Positions 23,701 to 31,905 of a stretch of DNA of 56,141 nt are shown in pieces. Under the pieces are notes generated by a model that did no database searches, had not been told where the DNA came from, and saw only the letters and a list, made by a program, of their open reading frames with translations. Each line of letters starts with the position of its first letter. The first letter of the stretch is position 1. Source of the DNA: Priapulus caudatus (Eukaryota; Priapulida; Priapulimorpha; Priapulimorphida; Priapulidae); assembly GCF_000485595.1 (NCBI RefSeq), contig NW_014577102.1, positions 594,945 through 651,085 on the forward strand. Direction: 5' to 3'. The translations under genes were made by a program, and so were the position numbers.

Positions 23701-24261
23701 CACAGAGATTAAGACTAAGACATGTGTCTATAATAGCTAGAATTTATAGAAATGTAACTCAAATCGTTCGCTCCATATGATAGTTAGTACACGTTCCTAC
23801 CGGTCATAGCATAGCGTATGCGGCGGGAGTGGGCGGGGTCTATTTTTATCCTCCAATCACAGGTCGGAGCAATTCCTGTTTAGACGCATGTTTGTGGTTA
23901 TGTATTGTGGTTGAGGGAAAGGGTTCTGGTTAAAGATATGTGTAGGAATTATAGTTAAAGTTCTGGCAGATTTTAGTTTGTGTTACTGTTAGTGTTGCCA
24001 ACTGTGCAGCACCGTAGAGTCTGTTGCGAGTCTGATTTAGTTATAATATTCAGTAACAAACACTAGAATTTATTATCACATTAAAAATTCCTGCATTTCA
24101 CAATAACGCTTTGATTTTAAGCAAGGTTTCGCTACTTAACCTTTTGTTTCGGGGTTGTTTAAATACTTCTTGAAATGTGTAACGAGTTCGTGGTTCTTTG
24201 CCCGGCCTCCCCTTTCCATCAGGAAGTCCCTGATATCATCCTGGGTAAATCCGACGTCCAT
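9067..24261 (-). CDS. SOWAH: Sosondowah-family ankyrin-repeat protein (gene span)
   Basis: Eleven or twelve minus-strand exons join in phase from ATG 24,261-24,259 to TGA 9,069-9,067 and give about 441-450 residues. Residues 1-75 or so form the conserved SOWAH N-terminal domain (TQDDIRDFLMERGGRAKNHE, then AFKDFVNTIATVKQ, then EKIMVLKKQYR). A proline- and acid-rich linker follows, with SPSVKDRAHHLNKIE. The C-terminus carries EEEKMWMLAS...FRDFMSGYT, two ankyrin repeats (ALHHASRRGRCEVVKLL; GGYTPVHLAAIQGHNDCLEL) and the family hallmark DPHMRDYSGKMA. Vertebrate SOWAH genes are, as I recall, essentially intronless, so the exon-rich form is notable. The molecular role of the family is poorly known and I do not infer one. 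The product ends about 45 residues after the DYSGK motif. Confidence 0.88.
9705..9869 (-). CDS. SOWAH: SOWAH ankyrin-repeat exon B
   Basis: Acceptor acatgctcag, donor gtaagc. Phase 1 to 1. It encodes two ankyrin repeats: ALHHASRRGRCEVVKLLAGK and GGYTPVHLAAIQGHNDCLEL. The TPVHLAA and ALHHAS helices are typical of ankyrin repeats. Confidence 0.92.
9896..9923. repeat. (TTA)n microsatellite
   Basis: About nine ATT/TTA units in a SOWAH intron. The frame that reads poly-isoleucine through it is not coding. Confidence 0.8.
10630..10753 (-). CDS. SOWAH: SOWAH ankyrin-region exon A
   Basis: Acceptor gtgtttacag, donor gtatcg. Phase 0 to 1, 41 residues: LDEEEKMWMLASTAADYAML, then PELVRFRDFMSGYT. It matches the W-M-L-(S/A)-x-A-D ... 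K-R-D-F-x-(T/S)-G-(F/Y)-T segment that precedes the ankyrin repeats in SOWAH proteins. Confidence 0.88.
10770..11144. repeat. Degenerate tandem repeats ending at an N gap
   Basis: The words CATCTTTGTCACAGCGTCAC and GTGATATCTGCATC recur at 11,062-11,144 just before the gap. CATCCATCA...AGTAAACTAAA occurs at 10,869-10,903 (diverged) and 11,021-11,052. This is repetitive SOWAH intron sequence where the assembly broke. Confidence 0.6.
11145..11157. other. Assembly gap (13 N)
   Basis: Run of N in a SOWAH intron. The sequence to the right changes character: indel-rich copies of the 26-31 kb region. Confidence 1.
11158..15490. other. Inserted, partly noisy copy of the 26.2-30.8 kb repeat region
   Basis: In the same order and orientation this segment repeats 26,230-28,000 and 29,240-30,785, with many one-base insertions before about 13,335. 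It holds a long GA tract (11,640-12,230), a 531-bp hAT-like insert, and a copy of the 0.67-kb element (14,480-14,900). It ends within the copy of the element at 30,627. The flank around 11,009-11,052 is repeated at 15,500-15,543, which is typical of an unresolved gap fill. A true 4.3-kb repeat insertion is the alternative. Confidence 0.6.
13726..14256. mobile_element. hAT-like non-autonomous element, 531 bp
   Basis: It begins CAAGGGTCCTCCC (one base off CAGGGTTCTCCC) and ends CATCCTGGGGAGAACCCTG, the same end as the 91-bp element at 22,648-22,738. The flanking AGTAG/AGTAGTAG is consistent with a short target duplication in a TAG-rich site. The open frames inside match no transposase that I know. 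An apparently identical copy of most of it is at 40,355-40,765. Confidence 0.6.
15544..17389. other. SOWAH intron, AT-rich, no clear feature
   Basis: Plain AT-rich intron sequence to the right of the inserted block. A short (ATATTGC)n-like run lies at 16,250-16,290. The plus-strand frame at 16,873-17,169 lacks splice sites and recognisable content. Confidence 0.5.
17390..17416 (-). CDS. SOWAH: Possible SOWAH 27-nt microexon
   Basis: A pyrimidine-rich acceptor (gcactgaacag) and a strong donor (gtgagt) bracket 27 bases that keep phase 0 and encode KSVYTCTLP. It fits between exons 8 and the ankyrin exon but has no conserved motif, so it may be optional or false. Confidence 0.35.
17898..17951 (-). 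CDS. SOWAH: SOWAH exon 8 (acidic)
   Basis: Acceptor actgtttcag, donor gtgagt. Phase 0 to 0. It encodes PEAEEEDAEGSEGYVNVT, an acidic linker. Confidence 0.72.
17956..18279. other. SOWAH intron, nothing further seen
   Basis: Intronic sequence between exons 7 and 8. I find no repeat or extra exon in it. Confidence 0.5.
18280..18405 (-). CDS. SOWAH: SOWAH exon 7 (SVKDRAHHLNKIE motif)
   Basis: Acceptor aattttctag, donor gtatta. Phase 0 to 0, 42 residues. They begin VAMTDSDSSRGSPSVKDRAH and continue HLNKIEKAQ. The S-V-K-(D/E)-R-A-x-x-(F/L)-N-K motif is a short conserved linear element seen in several cytoskeleton-linked proteins. Its role here is unknown. Confidence 0.78.
18816..18902. repeat. 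29-bp tandem repeat, 3 copies, containing a splice donor
   Basis: Three units of CGATATCGCGACCTACCCTG plus GTGAGACTC (last unit GTGAAACTC). On the minus strand each contains ACCAGGGTAGGT, so the SOWAH exon 6 donor is present once at the exon edge and twice more in the intron. Confidence 0.85.
18890..19018 (-). CDS. SOWAH: SOWAH exon 6 (Ser/Thr-rich linker; repeated donor)
   Basis: Acceptor tttctcctgcag, donor gtaggt. Phase 0 to 0, 43 residues beginning AEEAEPSRSEEDAKSVDTMS, then a run of S and T. The exon end and its donor lie in a 29-bp tandem repeat (18,816-18,902), so the same donor sequence occurs three times. Confidence 0.72.
19040..19330. repeat. 57-bp minisatellite, about 5 copies
   Basis: Units of the form GTAAGGGCCAGTAGCAAGGG...TCGCCTGAGGCTA repeat every 57 bases. 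Because 57 is divisible by three, the minus strand reads an open 19-residue periodic frame. It lies in the SOWAH intron between exons 5 and 6, has no splice support and is not called coding. Confidence 0.8.
19764..19817 (-). CDS. SOWAH: SOWAH exon 5
   Basis: Acceptor gcattttag, donor gtaagc. Phase 0 to 0. It encodes 18 residues, LDFVEEATPKRHMKESGE. It is part of the linker and has no recognisable domain. Confidence 0.7.
20176..20355 (-). CDS. SOWAH: SOWAH exon 4 (acid- then proline-rich linker)
   Basis: The acceptor gtcatcctccccag has a good pyrimidine tract and keeps phase 0; the donor is gttcgt. The 60 residues include PKEEEVCVREEASEREEHAL and then PPYVPPPVYTPEE. A weaker acceptor (cgtgcag) 30 bases upstream is also in phase. 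The region is probably disordered. Confidence 0.65.
20720..21393. mobile_element. Non-autonomous DNA element, ~0.67 kb, ~135-bp terminal inverted repeats
   Basis: The left arm AAAGGTATAATAGGTCCATT... to about 20,855 is the inverted complement of 21,256-21,393, with a few substitutions. Ends are AAGG(A/T)ATAATAGG; TA or TTA flanks both sides. The core contains a short frame starting MDARDKELFVRAV at 21,007 with no recognisable domain. Diverged copies are nested at 14,480-14,900, 29,485-30,175 and in the noisy block at about 41,130-41,640. It lies in the SOWAH intron between exons 3 and 4. Confidence 0.72.
21803..22259. mobile_element. Probable hAT-like element, ~0.46 kb
   Basis: Left end CAGGGCATGAAATT; right end AATTTCATGCCCCGTG, an imperfect inverted complement. 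The interior is non-coding. No clean 8-bp target duplication is visible. It ends 125 bases from SOWAH exon 3. Confidence 0.45.
22384..22494 (-). CDS. SOWAH: SOWAH exon 3 (end of N-terminal domain)
   Basis: Acceptor gtatgcag, donor gtacgc. Phase 0 to 0. The 37 residues begin DGEKIMVLKKQYRVPSTPRP. The K-x-(V/M)-x-LKK motif closes the SOWAH N-terminal domain. Confidence 0.85.
22648..22738. mobile_element. 91-bp hAT-like mini-element
   Basis: CAGGGTTCTCCC at the left and GGGGAGAACCCTG at the right are perfect or near-perfect inverted ends. The centre is a GC-rich palindrome (AAACGGGGCGCGCGCGCCCC). Both flanks are (TA)n, so the target duplication is likely ATATATAT but cannot be delimited. Confidence 0.75.
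22805..23215. mobile_element. Possible inverted-repeat element
   Basis: TAGACCGAATAACTC at 22,805 is mirrored by AATTATTCGGTCTA at about 23,198-23,211, only 14 or so matching bases, with no coding content between. It sits 20 bases from SOWAH exon 2. The evidence is thin. Confidence 0.3.
23235..23296 (-). CDS. SOWAH: SOWAH exon 2 (N-terminal domain)
   Basis: Acceptor ggtgctatag, donor gtaagt. Phase 1 to 0. It encodes TAREAFKDFVNTIATVKQNQ, matching the F-K-x-x-V-N-x-(I/V)-A-x-V-K core of the SOWAH N-terminal domain. Confidence 0.88.
23483..23890. mobile_element. MITE-like element, 408 bp, ~60-bp terminal inverted repeats
   Basis: CATGCGTCTAAACAG...GAATTGCTCCGACCTGTGAT at the left is the inverted complement of the right end (23,833-23,890). 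Next to the left arm, GGAGGATAAAAATAGA plus CTGCCCACTTTTCCATTTTT is repeated in tandem about three times. No target duplication is seen. It lies in SOWAH intron 1. Confidence 0.7.
24141..24261 (-). CDS. SOWAH: SOWAH exon 1 (start codon, N-terminal domain)
   Basis: ATG at 24,261-24,259, donor gttaag after 24,141, phase 1 out. The 40 residues begin MDVGFTQDDIRDFLMERGGR and continue AKNHELVTHFKKYLNNP. This is the start of the SOWAH N-terminal domain, where family members read roughly L-x(5)-FL-x(3)-GGR-x-N-x-x-L-x-x-HF. Confidence 0.9.
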
Positions 24262-26230
24262 CTTTACAATTTTGAGGCTAGCCTATTGTACGACTAGCCA
24301 CAAGTTGCCTTCTCGCGACGAGAAACAGTCGTGGAGCCTGGTCTGGCTATTGTACGACGTTTATCTACAAATTACATGCCATGGCATGGGCCCGTGCACG
24401 ACACGGGAAGTCCGAGAACGCGCCCACACGTCAGATCAGTGTTGTTGTTCGTAATATCTATACTTAAAATTAAATGCCGAAACGCATTTGAATACACGAT
24501 GTACTACTCAAGGAAACGCATGAAGCGGAAATTCAAATTGAGATCAAATCTGATCACAGAATCAGAGCATATACCAGAGCTCTGACAGAACTCAGAAAAG
24601 ATTACAGAAAATCGGAAACGCAAGACTGCTCACGTCCTAACGACAGCCGTTGCGCCATCTATCGTGAAGCATTTCCAATTTTCCATCTAAGCGATTGACT
24701 TTTTACATACGACCCAGCGGACGGTTTAAGAAAATCACCGCGTATGTGCTTTTTTAACCGTTGCAATATACATATATCTTATATGAAATAACACTAAAAT
24801 GCAGATTGTTATCTTTTTTTGTATTATTGCAGAAAATAGTTTAAGTCCTAAACTCTGAAATTGCGTGTTGCGGAGTGCACATTGCTGTGTTCCGTGTGGC
24901 GGATTTGCGCATATCGCGTTTGGAGTGCGACAACACATTGTAGCCTGTGCATAATTTATTATAGTGAGCGTATTGGACGTGTAATATATCCTTCTTCGTG
25001 TCATATTGAGTTACACACCTATCGCGAAAGCTGGGGTCGCTCGTGTTTCCAATGAGCGTCATTACATTAGGGAAAGTCGTTTACCACGTCGTTGCGACAT
25101 ATTTCATTGTGTATAATGTGCGCGCATTGACAGTATCTGCCATAATAATTATTATATTTGTGTGAAAAATACACAAAAAGTAGAAAGCACGTAAAAACTA
25201 ATTCAAAAATTAAAACTGATGGTAGAGGAGGAAAAGGAGGAGAAAGAAGAAGGAAGGGGGGGAGGTGAAAGCGAGAGGTAAATGAGGTGAAGAGAAGCGG
25301 GTAAAATTACGTCGTAAAGATGATGAAAAATGATGGATGTATATATAAGGATATGGATAGGGGGGGGGGATATATGGAGAGCATTACAGATATCTGTCAA
25401 CTCTTTCTAATTTCCGTGCAATATCTCTGTTGCTTGCACTCTCCGGCGTTTTTGTTTTTATTCGTTTTTATTATATTTTTTACGAAAATATTGCTAAATT
25501 TTTGCCGAGTGTTCGCGCTATCCCGGGCTTGATACGCGCTATCCGGACTAAGTTAGAAAACGAATGCGCGAGTACAGATTCAGGCGTGGAGTACGAACTG
25601 ATGAAAACTGCATAATATAGCTTGCCGAGTGAGAGAGAAAGAGAGAGAAGGATGGGAGACTAAGAAAAGGCGACAGGAAAGGTAGGTATGTGGGCGCTGG
25701 CAGAAGAAGCAGACTGAGCGCGATGGACTAGGGAGGCAAGGGTGTGGACGGTAGGAGCTAAAGTAGGAGTTTTGCTTCCTCCAGGCTGGGGCGCTCTCCT
25801 AATTATAAGCGCAGGCCCACGAATTCAAATTTATTAGAAAATCTATGCTGAGATACCCCATAGCCATATTAAATGCATATATTTATTGCAAAATATAGCT
25901 CCTCTATTGAGATATTGCGCATGCGCTGACACACGAACGTAGCCAGATTGTGTACTGATTGGTATATGCAGCGGGGACCTTACATGCAAAGTCTTCTTCC
26001 TCTCAGTTACGAAAGGTCTACTGATGGAATGTTATGGATTTGTAACGTTGAATTAAGAGTTCAATGTATACATGATGATATAGAAATCCAAAGTTGTGTG
26101 GTAACCGGAATAAACTTTAATAACTGCTCGCACACAGTGTGTCCATCTTGCACAAAGACAACGCAACGTGCACATGCACGCGCGTGTGTGCGCTCTCTCC
26201 AAAAATCCCGCCATAATCCCACATGTCTAC
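24262..26230. other. 5' flank of SOWAH, intergenic
   Basis: This should contain the SOWAH promoter and any 5' UTR. It includes a purine-rich stretch (25,220-25,290) and fragments at 25,740-26,040 that resemble parts of 26,440-26,900 (for example CTTCCTCTCAGTTACGA and GTCTACTGATGGAATGTTAT). No gene is recognised. Confidence 0.5.
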
Positions 26231-28001
26231 ACCCGCTCTGCTCACCACCCATTTCACAGTCACTCTAGAAACTCCCGACCTAAAACACGTTTACAATTCT
26301 CCTAATACATCAATGTATAGCCGCAACAAGATGCGCGACGCTGTGTCTAGACTCTAGATAGACTATTACTAAAACAACCCCTAGTCTAGCTCCACTGACT
26401 ATACTCTATTTAAACATATCTACATCACATATGTTACACAAGGTGTTCTTCCTCTCAGTTACGAGAGGTCTACTGATGGAATGTTATCATATAAAACTAT
26501 GCTATAATATCTCCCCTCCATATTAAATGGATAATTTTCGCCAATTATTATTGTTCTCGGGGATATTGCGCATGTACGAGCACCGTTTCAGACGTGCAGT
26601 ACGGACTGAAGAAGACTGGCTAACTATACGCTTGCGAGAGAGAGAAGAGAGAGAGAGAGATGAGAGAGCGAGAGAAAAGAATAGAGAAAGAGAGAGAGAC
26701 GAGAGAGAGAGTGAGACAGAAGGAGAGATGAGCGAGAGAGAGGTGACGGAGATGAGGAAAGCCGCGCACTAGAAACAGTTAGCTGAGGGACGGTTAACAT
26801 AATAATGGAGGATGTGAGCGACAGGACGAATGCGAAGCGACGGGGGAAAAAAGTAGGAGTTTTTGCACCCTACAGGCTATCGGGCGCCTGTCCTAATTAT
26901 TATAAGCTTATTCTCTGTCATACTTTAATGTCCTCTGTTATTAAGATGTTTGCACAGCGGCGTCGCGCGCGGTATACTTGTGTGACTTAATTGCAGCTGG
27001 AGGTAGCATCTGAACGGCATTTACAGAAAATTATGGCAATAATTAATTGCCTAAAGAGCAGTACGAGAACATTAAGACTATTATTTGGTTGTAACTACAT
27101 TTCGTGTTTATTTACCATAATTTTACTATTAAAGTTTCAAGTTGGCCTGTGGCTGCGGCGCGAGCCTGGTAGGACAATGTGACGTCATGAGCGAGTGTCG
27201 CTCCACAGGCGTATACTAAATATCCGTGGCCCTTGCATGGTTTTGATACGCTCTTAGTAACTGATAGCCCCGCGTACAGTTTGCGCAGGATATGTGGCGG
27301 AGGAGAGGCTATAGCTACTAGAGCTCAGGTTGTGATGTACTTTGATTCCAGCGATGCATCCATAAAAAGCCACAAATTTCAAACACTTTTGTTTTAACAA
27401 TAAATTCGCATTTTATTTTACATGTATACTTTATAAAAATATTGTGGTGCGACCGCGACCAACACATGTTCGCAGCCCGCCACAACTTTTTTCCTGTTTT
27501 TTGCGCCACCGCGAAAAAACGGCGATGGACAGGATGTTTATAGCGGTGGCAGTACCATCGCCGCTAACCGAACGCGAAACTCGAAACCCCAGCGTGAACA
27601 AGATTGAAGATGCCACACAACATGCGATGCCGTGTGAGTGCGAACTACAAAATACAAGATTATGTAAATTTAAAGTACATCTGAGGTAGGAGGAATTACT
27701 AGTACTACATAAGAATAAATGTACAGAACGGAACATGTGAATTCTCCACGTTCACAGTTTGTTAACTGTGTCCAGTTCGTGGTCAAATAGTGAAAACACT
27801 GAATCCAACACAGTTCTCAGTAAACCTAGTGGAGTAGTGCTCATGAGTCATAGGGTCTTACCGTCATGTCCCGTGCCATCGGGTACTGGAGCGGTCGGAC
27901 TGCGAACGTACCCTGGGTACGGTACAGTATACCGGTATACGTTCCGGCAGTACCCTGGGGGACATAGACCCTATGAGCCCTAGTACTAGTAGTAGTAGTA
28001 G
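26231..28001. repeat. Intergenic repeat-like block (copies at 11.16-13.72 and 39.08-40.35 kb)
   Basis: The block contains a GA-rich tract (26,630-26,760), TGTGACGTCATGAGCGAGTG and a small palindromic element ending ACATAGACCCTATGA (27,845-27,980). The second half has a clean counterpart at 39,080-39,960. Because the 39-kb copy continues into ZNF106 sequence, at least one of these is probably another version of the same locus rather than a dispersed repeat. Confidence 0.5.
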
Positions 28002-29239
28002 CCACAGGGACCTGAGGCGAAAAAAAAAAAAAGTGTTATATATATAGAATAGGGAAGGGATCTAACTCCGCACGCTAGGCGATCACAGTAACCTTTCATT
28101 TGAGCTCCAACCACAGACAGAAATTCACACTTATTCTATCAACTTTTGCACCATATCACAGCCAGATGGTATCCACTTCGACCATGCACAACAATTAATC
28201 CACCCCTGTACCTCGATTCCACATTAGAGCGTTTAAACTTGTGCAAACCACTGTTTTTGCCCAATGCGGAAAAATTACTTGTCACAACTTGTAACCGAGT
28301 CGCGAATAAAAATGGCTAGATCTCAGCAATCAGACAACCGAACACAAAGACCTTGATACCGCGTTTTAACCGTCCGGGATCAGGAAACTGAAAATCCACA
28401 CGCCGGTTCTTCTCTTCTGGAATTGTCACAACTATTGTTCCAATTTATCAAGACTTTCGTAACTTCCAACGTAAAACAAACCGCCATGATTAGTGAATTA
28501 AGAACTACCCCGCACTCAACACCGGCTCGTCGCTGATTAGTCGCAGTAACTCTGCTGTAACTGAAAAAATCAACAAAAGATCAAGGTAAATATCTTCAAG
28601 AACTGGAAATTTATCTTTGAACTTTTACCTTGATACCTTACCTTGAGAACATTTACCTTGATTTTTCGTTGATTTTTCAGTTACAGCAGAGTTACTGCCG
28701 ACTATCAGCGACGAGCCTGTTGAGTGCGGGGGTAGTTCTTAATTCACTAATCATAGCTGGTTTGTTTACGTTGGAAGTTACGAAAGTCTGATAAATTGGA
28801 CAATAGTTGTGACAATCCAGAAGAGAACGGAACCGCGTGTGGATTTTCAGATTTCCTGATCCCGGACGGTTAAAACGGTATCAAGGTGCTTTTGTGTTCG
28901 GTTGTCTGATTGCTGAGATCTAGCCATTTTATCGCGACTCGGTTACAAGTTGCTGACAAGTAATTTTTCGCATTGGCAAAAACAGTGGGTGCCACCAAGT
29001 TTAACGGCTCTAATTGTGGAATCGAGTACAGGGGTGCGATTAATTGTTGTGCATGGCTCGAAGTGGATACATCTGGCTTTGATATGGTGCCAAAGTTGAT
29101 AAGAATAAGTGTGAATTTGTCTTGTGGTTGGAGCTCAAATGAAAGGTTACTGTGATCGCCAGCGTGCGCGGAGTTAGATCCCTTCCCTATTTATATATGA
29201 TAACACTTTTTTTTTTTTTTTTCGTTTCAGGTCCTGTGG
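28002..29239. mobile_element. Foldback element, 1.24 kb, arms ~0.59 kb
   Basis: The left arm (28,002-28,594) and right arm (28,650-29,239) are inverted complements over nearly their whole length, with scattered substitutions and a centre of about 55 bp. Ends are CCACAGGGACCTGA / TCAGGTCCTGTGG, then poly-A/poly-T runs. Flanks are TAGTAG on both sides, a possible 6-9-bp duplication blurred by the (TAG)n site. No transposase frame is present. Long arms suggest a Mutator-like or foldback type, but the superfamily is not settled. Confidence 0.8.
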
Positions 29240-30626
29240 TAGTAGCTATTCTCAACACGAACCTTTCTCCGCTATCCTGGAACTTAGCTATGTATCACAA
29301 TCTCTGTATTAAACTAATATAACTGTGTTACAAAAATTCCAAGTGACGAGCGGCGGATATATTGAGCGCCATTTCTCGTTGACCTGCTGACGTACGCATT
29401 CCCAATGCGCATAGCGCTTTGTGGGTGCCCGAGGCACAGCGAGGTGGCTTCGAAATTGTGTAACAGGTTATAATAGTTTAAAGGAATAATAGGTCCATTG
29501 ATTATGCCAATGTTGACAAAATGCTAGAGTAACTGGCACCTTGTGTAGTTAATAAGCTACATTACTTTATAGCCAAACGGTATTAGTTTGTCCAATATCA
29601 CTGCTAATTACTAAGAAATGTCTAATTTGAAATCCACAGTCCAAAAATCAGTTGTTTTACAGTTTCAAACCGCTGCCACGAAGCGGGTGTGATACAGATT
29701 TTATAGTGCACCGGACATTTTTGCACGCATGCTCGCGCCGTACGCAATGCTATCCTCATTGACTTTCGTAAACATGGACGCTCGTGATAAGGAACTTTTT
29801 GTCAGGGCTGTCCACGAGGTCCGTCAATTAGTACGTGGTGTTTTACTCTATTTCCATGTTTAGTCCGTTGGCCGTGTTACACCGCTGACACCTCCGTTTC
29901 ATCTGGCGTCCAAAACATACGGGCCGCACGAAATGTTTACGTCATTGCTTGACTCCTGATGACATGTTACGCCGCACGTAAATGATACGTTGATACATAT
30001 CAACGAACTGATTTCAAGTCTTTGTTTGTAAATGTAACCAGCAGTGACATTGGAGGTAAACTAATACACGTTTGCGTATAAAGTAAGTTAATGTACTTAT
30101 TAACTACACAAGGTGCAGATACTCTAGCATTCGTCAAAGTTGGATAATCAATGGACCTATATTCCGTTAATACAGAGGTATTGTGATACATAGTAAGTCC
30201 CAGGATAGTGGGGAGAAAGGTTCGTGTTTTAGAATAAACCCAGTTTGGAAGTTGTATAGTCTTTGAAAAACGCACCATAAAAACCGCCCTGAGTGAATCA
30301 CTCAAGGGGCCTCCTCAAAGAAAAAAATAGGCTCGCGTGTGTGACCCTACTCTTGTTGGGTTACATATTGTATCTGGCGACACTCCAGCTTCCAAGAAAA
30401 CCACAGGCACTTGAGCGTTTCAATAAAATAATGCTAAATAAATACGAAATGTATTTACTACCAAAGTCTCAATGTTTCTATACTTCTCTTTCACTTATTA
30501 TGCCGGACAATTTCCTGTAAATGGCTCAAAGCTCATCGCTGCAACAAACGCTGGCTGCCGCCATGGCTGCGCTGCACACTGACAGTGAACATAATATATA
30601 GTAATATATAAATTATATTATATTAC
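29240..30626. repeat. Continuation of intergenic repeat block with nested 0.67-kb element
   Basis: It starts TAGTAGCTATTCTCAACACG and matches 14,258-15,323. A copy of the 20,720-21,393 element is nested at about 29,485-30,175; outside it, ACACGAACCTTTCTCC (29,258) is mirrored near 30,215, so a second, larger inverted repeat encloses it. No gene. Confidence 0.55.
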
Positions 30627-31010
30627 AGGGTCGAAATTAACGGGTGTCCGGACGTCAAATACTTGCCTGATTTACTGTCGGACTCCACACGCAGCCAGCA
30701 CCAGATTTGTTACTATGGATGCTGGGGCTGTTGCGGGATATTAGCATAGAATTGTTTATGCAGTGTGTATTTGTGTTTCCAGCGTGCTAAAAATATATGT
30801 GTGCTCAAGGCGAGCTAGCAGGTGATTTAGCTGTGTTGTTGGCATCGTGTTCTTGATGATAATGAGCGAAACAATAGTGCTGTTACTGTTGCTTGCCTAA
30901 TATCCCCCAAAGCCCGCAGCGTCCGTAGTAACAATCTGGTGCTGCCCGCGCTATATCAAGTTAGTCGGAGAGATCGAAATCACGGGGAAAACTGTGTGAA
31001 ACCGTGTTGT
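30627..31010. mobile_element. Inverted-repeat element with CAGGGTCGAAATTAACG end
   Basis: The left part, GACTCCACACG...CAGCACCAGATT...GTTACTATGGATGCT, is mirrored by 30,895-30,985 with substitutions. The CAGGG start is hAT-like. Copies are at 15,325-15,490 (cut at the insert junction) and 42,088-42,480 (noisy). Confidence 0.5.
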
Positions 31011-31848
31011 ATTTCAAAAACTTTGTTTGAAGAACACATATGATTTTCACGGTAAACTAGTGGTGTCATATGATTAAAGGAGATCAAATTTGGAATCCTA
31101 TTGCAATATATGTGAAAGAGTTTGATTAAACAATTAATCGTCTATACCCACATGTATTGTCACCAGATACTTAATTAATTATTACACATCAACGCTTACG
31201 AAATTTTGAACGGGCGCCATGACACCGCGACCGTGCTGCCACCCTGAAAAAGTTGCGTATTTGCATTTTTATTTTGCAGGTAAATGGACGAGGGCTAATC
31301 ACAAAAGTGCAATTATATTTATACCTAAATGCTATTTAACCGAACGATATTCATTTTAGGGCAAATTTATCCATATTATAAACTGAAACTATATGTCGTT
31401 TATAAGATATTACAATCCTTTTGCTTTTAAATGAATAAATAAGAAATGACCCTCGGTCTGTACTGTAGCCCTTGCTGGAAAGTGGTTTTGCGCAACTTCT
31501 CAGATCGTGCGCTTGAGTGGCGCCACCGTCGTTGTAATCAAACTGTAGTCGTTAGTTTTAAAACATAAAAAAAAAAATATTTCTAATGGTGATTGAACCA
31601 TGAAACTTTTTATGTAGCGCAATTATAACCTAAATTAGCTGAAAATAACCCTAGAACCTAGAGGCTACTGTTCCTTTAACATTATATTAGTTGTTCCCTT
31701 GGGAAAACGTGCATGTCATAACAATACACGTATGCACGCACCCACACACCACAATATTCCATTTTCAAGAGAGCTTCCAAAGCACATTGTAATTGGTCTG
31801 ACTGAACATCAACTCTTTGTCTGTTTATAATGAAATGAATCTTTTCAG
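31011..31848. other. 5' flank of ZNF106
   Basis: AT-rich sequence before the first coding exon, presumably including a 5' UTR intron because an acceptor directly precedes the ATG. No repeat element or core promoter motif can be named with confidence. Confidence 0.4.
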
Positions 31849-31905
31849 ATGGGTGAAAGTCCAACGTCTTGTGAAATCTGTCATGTTAACTTTGACAGCA
31901 GAGAG
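31849..31905 (+). CDS. ZNF106: ZNF106 exon 1 (first half of zinc finger 1)
   Basis: ATG directly follows an acceptor-like gaatcttttcag; the donor is gtaatc. Phase 0 out. MGESPTSCEICHVNFDSRE carries the CxxC of finger 1. The human protein starts similarly a few residues before its CxxC, which supports this start. Confidence 0.82.
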
